A DNA stretch of 64,000 bases, taken from contig NZ_LKHP01000002.1 in NCBI RefSeq assembly GCF_001440545.1, positions 124,001-188,000 of the forward strand, given 5' to 3'. A model generated the notes under the pieces. It saw only the letters and a program-made list of their open reading frames with translations. It did no database searches and had not been told where the DNA came from. Below, one piece after another: positions 1-8,866 of this stretch (position 1 is its first letter; every line of letters starts with the position of its first letter). Origin of the DNA: Caloramator mitchellensis (GTDB lineage Bacteria; Bacillota; Clostridia; Clostridiales; Caloramatoraceae). The translations under genes were made by a program, and so were the position numbers.

Positions 1-497
1 ATTGAAACAAATCCAATAATCCACTTCTCAATTTTTTTGTATGAATTTGAATAAAGCATATAGCTTACAAGCAATGTAATCATTATCGCTCCAGCTTTTA
101 TTGGTATTTTAAACAACATATTAAGCGCTATCGCCCCGCCTAAAATTTCAGCAAGTGCAGTTGAAATAGCTGCTAATATTGCACTGAATAATACAAATCT
201 GCTTGTTATTGGGCTTAAATGTTCAGTTGCAGCTTCAGATAAACATTTTCCCGTTACAATTCCAAGGTGAGCTGCATTGTGTTGAAGAACAATAAGCATA
301 ATTGTTGATAAAGTAACCATCCACAAAAGCTTATATCCGTAATCGGCACCGGCTGCTACATTTGATGCCCAATTACCCGGATCAATAAATCCTACCGTTA
401 CCAAAAGGCCTGGTCCTATATATTTAAAAAAATCCCTTGCCATAAGATTTGGAGTATGCCCTCCCGCAAAGTGCTCCTTGAAAAACTTCTTTATCAT
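1..497 (-). CDS. mntH: Nramp-family metal ion transporter, 5' part (window edge)
   Basis: Partial gene; about 165 N-terminal residues are visible and the rest lies outside the window. The family couples Mn2+/Fe2+ uptake to protons in the membrane. Seen: a first membrane helix carrying the metal-binding motif DPGNW (near residue 40), then a helix ending HLGIVTGK and a third helix with LAEILGGAIA, which line up with MntH helices 1 to 3. The start ATG at 497 follows AGAGGTGA. Odd: the helix-3 motif, usually TDLAE, reads STALAE here, so the acidic residue is lost while the Glu stays. The conserved helix-6 Met that would separate true Nramps from Nramp-related Mg transporters is outside the window. 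It lies downstream of the lectin gene on the same strand, 246 bp away. Confidence 0.88.
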   Translation of the reverse strand, partial: MIKKFFKEHFAGGHTPNLMARDFFKYIGPGLLVTVGFIDPGNWASNVAAGADYGYKLLWMVTLSTIMLIVLQHNAAHLGIVTGKCLSEAATEHLSPITSRFVLFSAILAAISTALAEILGGAIALNMLFKIPIKAGAIMITLLVSYMLYSNSYKKIEKWIIGFVS

Positions 498-618
498 GCC
501 ATCACCTCTTTAACCTTTGTATTTATTATATAATAATTATATAATAATAATTTTCCTTTTTAAATAGGAGTTTTACAAGCTTTTGGAAAATTATACTTAA
601 TAATGTTTTATTTAAGTT

Positions 619-709
619 GCCCCATGATATGATTTCAAATTAACATATTTCATGAACCTTAGCCTAGGTTGGAATCATGAGCATATACTTGTGAAATCAT
701 TCATGGGGC
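619..709. repeat. 91-bp imperfect inverted repeat between lectin and Nramp genes
   Basis: Arms GCCCCATGATATGATTTCA (619-637) and TGAAATCATTCATGGGGC (692-709) pair with one or two irregularities. The roughly 55-bp interior has a smaller stem AACCT/AGGTT and two TCATGA palindromes. Neither side has a good T-tract, so it is not a typical terminator. It could be a leader structure for the Nramp gene, an mRNA 3' end of the lectin gene or a small MITE-like insertion; nothing here decides. Confidence 0.55.
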
Positions 710-743
710 CAAAGTTTAAACTCTTGTTATATCTCCACCTATT

Positions 744-2045
744 TTATTCTCTAAAAATATGCCACAATGCATTATCTGTTCCTCTTGCAAATACATCTAT
801 CCTGTTTGACCTCATAGAAACAGATGCTGGCTCAGATGTTAAAACTCCGCCCAAGTTGCTCCAATTGCTCCACCTTGAACCGTCCCAAGACTTGTAGATT
901 AATTGATTGTTATTTCCTCTTGCAAACACATCGATACTATTTGTTCTTCTTGATGATGCAGCTGGGTCTGATGTTAAAACTCCTCCAAGGTCTTCCCAAG
1001 CGCTCCATCTTGAACCGTCCCACCATTTATGCCAAAGAGCATTGTTTGTTCCTCTTGCAAATACATCAATTCTATTTGGTCCCCAAGATACTGCCGCAGG
1101 AGCTGAAGTTAATACTCCACCAAGGTTTTCCCAATCGCTCCACCTTGAACCGTCCCACCATTTATGCCAAAGTGCATTATCTGTTCCACGCACAAATACA
1201 TCCAGCCTATTTCTTGCCCATGAAGCTGCTGCAGGGGCAGAAGTCAAAACCCCTCCGAGGCTTTCCCAATTGCTCCATCTTGAGCCATCCCACCATTTAT
1301 GCCAAAGAGCGTTGTCCGTTCCTCTTGCAAAAACATCTATTCTATTCGGTCCCCAGGATACCGCATCTGGGCTGGAGGTTAATACTCCTCCCAAGTCCTC
1401 CCAGTCGCTCCACCTTCGGCCATCCCACCACTTATGCCAGAGTGCATCGTTTGTCCCTCTTGCAAACACGTCAATCCTATTGTTTGCCCAGGATGATGCA
1501 CCAGGACCTGATGTTAAAACTCCTCCAAGGCTTTCCCATCTACTCCATCCTGAAGGCATTGTTCCTCCTAAATTTTCAAGGGTGAATCTAATTATACTTC
1601 TTATTATATCGTTTATTCTTGCAATCGGAACTCTGAACCCTATTAGCGTTGCAAAAATCCATGGGATGTCCCTTCTTATCGCATTAAATAAAGCGTTTGT
1701 TCTCTGCTCAATTGTTCCTGAATAATTATTTGCATTTCTTACAACATAAGAAACAACCGCCCTAAAGATTGGTCTTGAAATCCTTCTTGGTACTCTATAT
1801 CTTTCGAGTTCAGCATATGTGGATTCAAATCTTTGATCCACGAGTCTCATTATCCTGTTAACTTCTTGAATATTCTGTCTGAAAAATTCATCATCTTGAT
1901 TTTCTTCTTCGCCCTCAAATTCTGCATTAAATTCATCATAATTAATGTCTTGTTCATCATCTTCTCCTCTTAGCAAATTATAAGCTCCCTCATTTTCATG
2001 TTCTCTCCAATATTGCCACATAAAGTAGTAAGGACAATAGAACAT
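744..2045 (-). CDS. DUF346 beta-propeller lectin-like protein with N-terminal helical module
   Basis: Function unproven; probably a surface carbohydrate-binding protein. From about residue 165 to the end there are six repeats of about 45 residues, each with WxxLGGVLTSxPAxxSW, [20 protein letters not shown] or close variants. This is the DUF346/PLL-type repeat that builds fucose-binding-like propellers. The N-terminus has a Tyr/Cys/Trp-rich start ([13 protein letters not shown]), an acidic stretch (about residues 25-55) and a helical region with two related motifs, [16 protein letters not shown] and [20 protein letters not shown]. The second motif recurs in the Met-rich protein at 2639-2965. 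No signal peptide is visible. I chose ATG 2045 rather than 2057 because GGGGG lies 5 bp before it; the upstream ATG has no ribosome site. A sigma-K-like promoter is possible upstream. A spore coat or exosporium role is inference. Confidence 0.8.
   Translation of the reverse strand: MFYCPYYFMWQYWREHENEGAYNLLRGEDDEQDINYDEFNAEFEGEEENQDDEFFRQNIQEVNRIMRLVDQRFESTYAELERYRVPRRISRPIFRAVVSYVVRNANNYSGTIEQRTNALFNAIRRDIPWIFATLIGFRVPIARINDIIRSIIRFTLENLGGTMPSGWSRWESLGGVLTSGPGASSWANNRIDVFARGTNDALWHKWWDGRRWSDWEDLGGVLTSSPDAVSWGPNRIDVFARGTDNALWHKWWDGSRWSNWESLGGVLTSAPAAASWARNRLDVFVRGTDNALWHKWWDGSRWSDWENLGGVLTSAPAAVSWGPNRIDVFARGTNNALWHKWWDGSRWSAWEDLGGVLTSDPAASSRRTNSIDVFARGNNNQLIYKSWDGSRWSNWSNLGGVLTSEPASVSMRSNRIDVFARGTDNALWHIFRE
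750..1562. repeat. Six tandem ~135-bp repeats (coding, propeller blades)
   Basis: The 3' two thirds of the lectin gene is a tandem array of about six units of 135 bp, e.g. the block CTCCACCTTGAACCGTCCCA or a variant returns every 133-135 bp. Copies differ at many sites, so this is an old protein-level duplication rather than a satellite. The opposite strand is open for long stretches only because of this periodicity. Confidence 0.85.
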
Positions 2046-2075
2046 ACAAACCCCCATAAATATTATTCACAATAA

Positions 2076-2102
2076 TATAATATACTTAAAATTTAGATTT
2101 GT
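2076..2102 (-). promoter_or_regulatory. Possible sigma-K-type promoter of the lectin gene
   Basis: On the minus strand AC, a 16-bp spacer and TATATTATA resemble the mother-cell sigma-K pattern AC-N16/17-CATAnnnTA with one -10 mismatch. The region is very AT-rich, so chance matches are likely. It is kept because the multicopper oxidase gene nearby has a similar site. Confidence 0.25.
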
Positions 2103-2200
2103 TACAATTTAATAAATAATACTTTTGTTAATTATCTTTGTAACACTTGAAAAGCTAAAACGTATAATATGTAATGTAAGTATTTTTTTAGGTGAAAAAA

Positions 2201-2617
2201 TTGTATTGTAAATGCTATTTTAACAATCTCTGCTGTGTTATAAATGAGATAATCCTATGGAGTGAAATTTCAAGCGAACATCCGGTATTTATTAAAACAG
2301 TAGCAGCACTCACGAATAAAAATTTGAGCCAGTCTATAGTTAATAGGCTGAATGAAGTAAGCAATATGTTTAAACCTATTAATGAAAGGGCAAGAGATTT
2401 AAAAGCAGCTTGCAGACAAACTAGCTTAATTTATCTGGATGTAAAAAAATTAATCGAAGAGTTCTTGCTTCATGATGGACATTTCTTGATGTTAATTCCT
2501 GATGTTAAACAATACGGAAAAGATGATATGGTATGGCAGGAGTTGCTTGAGCATATAACCCATGAACAAAGATTTATGTTTGAGCTATTTACAAATTTTC
2601 AAGATTTATTAGATTAA
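2201..2617 (+). CDS. DUF2935-like four-helix (ferritin/hemerythrin-type) protein
   Basis: A 138-residue protein resembling single DUF2935 domains of clostridia. Visible metal-ligand-like residues recur in predicted helices: EISSEHPVFIKT in helix 1, VKKLIEEFLLHDGHFL in helix 3 and LLEHITHEQRFMF in helix 4. This suggests a four-helix bundle with Glu/His ligands, possibly di-iron; that is inference. The N-terminus is Cys-rich (MYCKCYFNNLCC). Start: a GTG at 2192 is in frame, but it forms part of the Shine-Dalgarno sequence AGGTGA, which lies 6 bp before TTG 2201, so TTG is preferred. It is followed after 21 bp by the Met-rich gene, probably in one transcript, and is divergent from the lectin gene. 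Confidence 0.62.
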   Translation: MYCKCYFNNLCCVINEIILWSEISSEHPVFIKTVAALTNKNLSQSIVNRLNEVSNMFKPINERARDLKAACRQTSLIYLDVKKLIEEFLLHDGHFLMLIPDVKQYGKDDMVWQELLEHITHEQRFMFELFTNFQDLLD

Positions 2618-2638
2618 TATTTTTTATGGAGGGAATAT

Positions 2639-2965
2639 ATGAATAATTACATGCCTATGTGTCCTTACGCTAATCAAATGATGCCAAACATGCCAATGAT
2701 GCCAATGCAGCACATGATGCCTATGCATTATATAACGCCCATGCACCAAATGATTCCGATGGTGCCAATGCTAATGGAAATGGATGATGAGGATGACGAT
2801 GATGATAGAAGTCCAGAAAGAATAACAGTTGAAGAAATACTTGAAAAAATTGAGAAGAATGAACCACAAGTTTTTGCCATCATGCGTTCCTTTGGTATGC
2901 CAATGCCTATAGCACGAAGACTTGTAAGAAGAATAATTAGATTAACTTTAAGATATTCAAGATAA
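2639..2965 (+). CDS. Met-Pro-rich small protein with C-terminal helical module
   Basis: A 108-residue protein of unknown function. Residues 1-47 are full of Met and Pro (MPMCPY, MMPNMPMMPM, MMPMHYITPM), followed by an acidic run (EMDDEDDDDD) and a helical tail ending GMPMPIARRLVRRIIRLTL. That tail matches the N-terminal module of the lectin encoded divergently ([20 protein letters not shown]). Met-rich MxM motifs are known Cu(I) ligands in copper proteins, and the next gene is a multicopper oxidase, so copper delivery or a structural partnership is a reasonable inference. The size is like the small MnxE/MnxF partners of MnxG, but I see no proven homology. The ribosome site GGAGG is 7 bp before the ATG. 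A spore-coat structural role is the main alternative. Confidence 0.7.
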   Translation: MNNYMPMCPYANQMMPNMPMMPMQHMMPMHYITPMHQMIPMVPMLMEMDDEDDDDDRSPERITVEEILEKIEKNEPQVFAIMRSFGMPMPIARRLVRRIIRLTLRYSR

Positions 2966-3000
2966 AGCAAAGGGTGTTTCCTGTGGAAGCACCCTTTGCT
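2966..3000 (+). terminator. Hairpin after the Met-rich gene
   Basis: A perfect 11-bp stem (AGCAAAGGGTG / CACCCTTTGCT) starts one base after the stop codon. The following sequence CTTAATATTC is only weakly T-rich, so it may be a partial terminator or an mRNA 3' stabiliser ahead of the oxidase gene. Confidence 0.6.
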
Positions 3001-3032
3001 CTTAATATTCATCTTTACTATTTCTCCTAAAA

Positions 3033-3060
3033 ACGCATTTAGATTTTTCTGCATATAATG
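3033..3060 (+). promoter_or_regulatory. Possible sigma-K-type promoter of the multicopper oxidase gene
   Basis: AC at 3033, a 17-bp spacer and CATATAATG at 3052-3060 approximate AC-N17-CATAnnnTA. It lies between the hairpin at 2966-3000 and the ribosome site GGAGGTG. If real, the oxidase is made in the mother cell late in sporulation. Confidence 0.35.
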
Positions 3061-3080
3061 TATTATGGAGGTGAAATAGT

Positions 3081-6000
3081 ATGACCGATATCGATTTCAG
3101 TTCAATTGGTTCTAAAATACGAATTTATAATATAAATGCAATCAAAGCAAAGATAGTCTATAATAAATATGGCGACCACGACCCTAATGGACTTTTATAT
3201 GTCCTTGCAGAAGATGAAGATGAACTTCTAAATCAAGTTGAAAATAATACAAATATACCGGTAGAAATAGTCTCTCCACTCGTTATACGAGCTAACGAAG
3301 GAGACTTGGTAATAATAAATTTTCACAACAAACTCGATTTTCCTGCTTCTATTCATATTCAAGGATTGCATTACGATGTAACTTCAGATGGTGCAAACGT
3401 TGGTTTTAATCCTACATCGGTTGCACAGCCCAATCATAAAATAACCTACAAATTTTATGCCGAAAAGCAAGGGATATATTTTTTCAGCGACCTTGGAAAT
3501 CCGGTTGCAGACGAAACTGGGAGCAATGTCCATGGATTGTTTGGCGCATTAATTGTTGAAGAGGAAGGCTCAAGTTGGACGCATCCTGAAACCGGCGAGG
3601 AAATAAAATCAGGATTATATGCAGATATACACCATAAATATAATAATTCATTTAGAGAATATGTTCTTTTTTTCCATGACGAATCACCAGTTCTAAATAT
3701 TCAGGGTTTACCTCCGATAAATCCATTGAATGGACATGAAGAAGATACTCATTCTATAAATTATCGCTCAGAACCGATGCGAAATAGAATACCAGAACCC
3801 TTAAGCAATTGCACTGATGAAGACTGTATGCACTCTTCATGGGTTTGGGGCGACCCTTCGCTTGTTCTTCATGCTTATACGGGTGACCCGGTTAAAATTA
3901 GAGTAATTAATGCCGGAATTAAAGAAACCCACGTTTTTCACTTTCATGTCCATCAATGGAGATTAAACCCTGAGGACCCCAACTCAACAATTATTGATTC
4001 CATTTCCATAGGTCCTCAGGAATCCTATACAGTTGTTCCTCTATACGGAGCAGGAAGTTTACAAAAATCATTTGGTGACTCTATATTCCACTGTCATTTG
4101 TATCCTCATTTCGAAGCCGGCATGTGGGGTCTTTTTAGAGTCCATGACGTCCTCGAAGATGGAACAAGATTTTACCCTGACGGAACAAAAATAAAAGCTT
4201 TAATACCACTTCCAGATAGAACTCCGCCACCAATACCGACACCCCAAAAACCCGGTTTCCCATTGTTTATTCCTGGGGTAGTTGGTCAGAAAGCGCCCGA
4301 CCCTCCACTTGGTATAATTGGAGGAAGAACCCCAACACAACTTGAGATAAATAGTTTTCATCCAAATGCTGCACCTGGAGCAGCCTTTGCAAACCCCTGT
4401 CCACCAAATGCACCTTTAAAAACGTTTGAGATTGTTGCAATACAACTGCCCATTAAATATAATAACCAAAACTGGCACGACCCATTTGGAAGGATATACT
4501 GCCTTGCCGAGGATGAGCAGGATATTTTAAACGGAATAAAGGAACCTGAACCGCTTGTTATTAGAGTAAATGCAGGTGACTGCGTCGAAATAAAATTTAC
4601 TAATAAACTTCCTTTGACCATTGGAGGCAACCTATTTCAATCAGTTCACATTACTACACAATGCACATGTCACGTTCACTTGGTAAAATTTGATGTATTG
4701 TGTTCCGACGGTGGTGGCAACGGTTGGAATTACTCAAGCGGGGTAAAACCAGGTGAAACTATAATTTACAGATGGTATGCTGATGAAGAACTGCATACCT
4801 GCTTTTTCCATGATCACTTGTTCGCAAACACTCATCAGCAACATGGTTTGTTTGCTTCACTAATTGTAGAGCCACCAGGTTCAAATTATATTTCGCCGTT
4901 TACTGGCCTTCCAATCAATAGTGGAACAAAAGCCATTATAGAATCACCCCATGGCAGCTTCAGAGAATTTGCATTGTTTGTTCATGATTTTGCCCTGTTA
5001 TTTGATGATAATGACAAAGAAATAAATCCACCTCCCTTTCCAGATTCCCATGAGGACCCTGGAGTGATGGGTATAAATTATAAATGTGCACCGCTACAAT
5101 TTAGGCCTGGAGACCCTGCATATGTATTCAGTTCCTATCTTCATGGCGACCCAGAGACACCACTTCTCGAATGTTATTCAAAAGATAGAATAATAATAAG
5201 GCTTATCGATGGTGCTCATGAAGAACAGCATATTTTTAATCTTCACAGATATAAATGGCATAAGGAAATAACTAACCCTCAAGCACCCCTTGTTTGTTCG
5301 CAGGTTATTGGGATTTCAGAGGCTTTCAACATTGAGTTTACTGCAGAAGCAGAGGATGACCAGGATGTATTATACTATTTTGCAGGGCTTGACGATTTAT
5401 GGCTTGGTCTTTGGGGCATTTTAAGGGTATATGGTTCAAAAATGCCGCATCTTGTTCCATTAAACGATAGGCCAGCACCGCCTGAAAGAACAAAAGCCTT
5501 TCCAACTCCTACTGGTTCTCCACCTCCAAAGGCACAAGACCCGGGCACGCCTTGTAAATCATGTTCTAAAATTAGGCGATTTGAAATTTATGCTATTCAA
5601 AAGAAAATAATTTATAATAAATTTGGAGACAACGACCCAAACGGATTGCTGTTTGTCCTCAAGCAAGACTTGAAGAGAGTTTTAAATGATAAAATTCATC
5701 CAAAGCCGCTTATAATAAGAGCAAATGCTGGGGAATGTATTGAAATTATGCTTACAAACCTGTTGCCAGAAAAATTAACGGAAACAGAATACCCGCACAT
5801 TCCCGTTGAAGTGCCTTATCCTCCATCAAACAGGGTGTCAATCCATGCTCAGATGTTAAATTATGACGTCCGTGGCTCTGACGGTGCTACTGTTGGTTTT
5901 AACAACGACCAGACCATAGGTCCAAATGAAAGCATAACCTATAGATATTTTGCAGATGATGAATATGGAACAATAATTTTATCCAGTTTTGGAGATATTA

Positions 6001-6719
6001 GAAATCATAGACACAGAGGTCTCTTTGGCGCATTGATTATTGAACCACAGGATTCAATTTATATAAATCCATTCAATGGAATTAAAACAAACTCAGGCGA
6101 ACAAGCTATTATAATACCTGGATTTAAAGAGTCCTTTAGAGAGTTTGTCATATTGTCACACAACGGAATTGACCTACTAGATAAGAATGGAAATAGAATC
6201 CCTGAAGTTCATCATGCAGAACATCTTGATTTCGAGGACCAAGGGCATAAGGCATTCAACTACCGATGTGAAAGATTTGAAAATAGATTGCAAATTAATC
6301 CTAATAGAGACCTAGTTTTTGATTCTTGTATTCACGGAGACCCAGCAACTCCAATTTTTATCGCAAACGCAGGTGATAAGATTACTTTTCGTTATGCCAT
6401 GCCTTCAGATAAACCAAGAAACACAACTATTGTCATTCATGGTCATAATTGGCTACAGCAATTGAATAACCCCTATTCTAACCTAATTGGAGTTCAAGGA
6501 GCACTCTCTGTCGGAAGTAGTTTGAATATTGAACTTATTGCTGGCGGAAAAGAGAAATTTGTAGGCGATTATCTTTATCGCTCAGGAAATATTAGGTGGG
6601 AAATAGAGCAGGGTATGTGGGGAATATTAAGAGTAGTCAAGAAGTCTTGTTCAAAGGTTAAGTCACTAATTCCTAATCTAATATTGATTTTATATAGAAT
6701 ATTGAATCGCAAAATTTAA
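3081..6719 (+). CDS. Six-cupredoxin multicopper oxidase, MnxG-like
   Basis: A 1212-residue protein made of three homologous units of about 400 residues, each beginning with a motif like INAIKAKIVYNKYGDHDPNG and each holding two cupredoxin domains. The four copper motifs of multicopper oxidases are present once, in permuted order. Unit 1 has HxxHxH (H284, H287, H289) and HCH...H...M (H337-H339, H343, M348). Unit 2 has the two HxH motifs (H531/H533 and H577/H579). The trinuclear site would therefore form between domains 2 and 3. Unit 3 has lost the ligands. Length and order match the Bacillus spore Mn(II) oxidase MnxG (about 1217 residues). There is no signal peptide, which fits a coat or exosporium enzyme assembled from the mother cell. 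Likely reaction: oxidation of Mn(II) or another metal or phenol coupled to O2 reduction; the substrate is inference. Start ATG follows GGAGGTG. Confidence 0.88.
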   Translation: MTDIDFSSIGSKIRIYNINAIKAKIVYNKYGDHDPNGLLYVLAEDEDELLNQVENNTNIPVEIVSPLVIRANEGDLVIINFHNKLDFPASIHIQGLHYDVTSDGANVGFNPTSVAQPNHKITYKFYAEKQGIYFFSDLGNPVADETGSNVHGLFGALIVEEEGSSWTHPETGEEIKSGLYADIHHKYNNSFREYVLFFHDESPVLNIQGLPPINPLNGHEEDTHSINYRSEPMRNRIPEPLSNCTDEDCMHSSWVWGDPSLVLHAYTGDPVKIRVINAGIKETHVFHFHVHQWRLNPEDPNSTIIDSISIGPQESYTVVPLYGAGSLQKSFGDSIFHCHLYPHFEAGMWGLFRVHDVLEDGTRFYPDGTKIKALIPLPDRTPPPIPTPQKPGFPLFIPGVVGQKAPDPPLGIIGGRTPTQLEINSFHPNAAPGAAFANPCPPNAPLKTFEIVAIQLPIKYNNQNWHDPFGRIYCLAEDEQDILNGIKEPEPLVIRVNAGDCVEIKFTNKLPLTIGGNLFQSVHITTQCTCHVHLVKFDVLCSDGGGNGWNYSSGVKPGETIIYRWYADEELHTCFFHDHLFANTHQQHGLFASLIVEPPGSNYISPFTGLPINSGTKAIIESPHGSFREFALFVHDFALLFDDNDKEINPPPFPDSHEDPGVMGINYKCAPLQFRPGDPAYVFSSYLHGDPETPLLECYSKDRIIIRLIDGAHEEQHIFNLHRYKWHKEITNPQAPLVCSQVIGISEAFNIEFTAEAEDDQDVLYYFAGLDDLWLGLWGILRVYGSKMPHLVPLNDRPAPPERTKAFPTPTGSPPPKAQDPGTPCKSCSKIRRFEIYAIQKKIIYNKFGDNDPNGLLFVLKQDLKRVLNDKIHPKPLIIRANAGECIEIMLTNLLPEKLTETEYPHIPVEVPYPPSNRVSIHAQMLNYDVRGSDGATVGFNNDQTIGPNESITYRYFADDEYGTIILSSFGDIRNHRHRGLFGALIIEPQDSIYINPFNGIKTNSGEQAIIIPGFKESFREFVILSHNGIDLLDKNGNRIPEVHHAEHLDFEDQGHKAFNYRCERFENRLQINPNRDLVFDSCIHGDPATPIFIANAGDKITFRYAMPSDKPRNTTIVIHGHNWLQQLNNPYSNLIGVQGALSVGSSLNIELIAGGKEKFVGDYLYRSGNIRWEIEQGMWGILRVVKKSCSKVKSLIPNLILILYRILNRKI

Positions 6720-6747
6720 GGCTGCCTCTATTGAGACAGCCCTTTTT
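6720..6747 (+). terminator. Rho-independent terminator of the oxidase gene
   Basis: GGCTGCCTC-TATT-GAGACAGCC followed by five T; one mismatch in the stem. It begins right after the oxidase stop codon and ends two bases before the convergent groEL stop. It shares its stem sequence with hairpins at 53964 and, in part, 56480. Confidence 0.85.
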
Positions 6748-6748
6748 A

Positions 6749-8757
<2,009 letters not shown>

Positions 8758-8806
8758 TCACACTTTTAATATTAATTAAATGCCATAATATAATCAAATT
8801 TCTATA

Positions 8807-8834
8807 ATTATAGCAATTGGTTGAATTTTGACAA
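8807..8834 (-). promoter_or_regulatory. sigma-A promoter of groES-groEL
   Basis: TTGTCA, a 16-bp spacer and TATAAT on the minus strand, about 50 bp upstream of the CIRCE element. Transcription would start near 8800, leaving CIRCE in the 5' untranslated region. Confidence 0.65.
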
Positions 8835-8866
8835 TATGGGCGATTATTTCATTTTATCTTATTATT

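Noticed and set aside
498-743. Mn (yybP-ykoY) riboswitch before the Nramp gene
   Set aside because: None of the conserved internal-loop motifs of that class could be found in the leader.
750-1562. CRISPR-like regular spacing
   Set aside because: The repeats are coding, about 135 bp long, divergent and without distinct spacers.
652-1725. Long plus-strand open frames opposite the lectin gene
   Set aside because: They follow the 135-bp periodicity of the lectin repeats on the other strand, have no ribosome sites and no recognisable protein features.
4358-4630. Minus-strand frame inside the oxidase gene
   Set aside because: Antisense shadow of conserved cupredoxin codons without ribosome site or own features.
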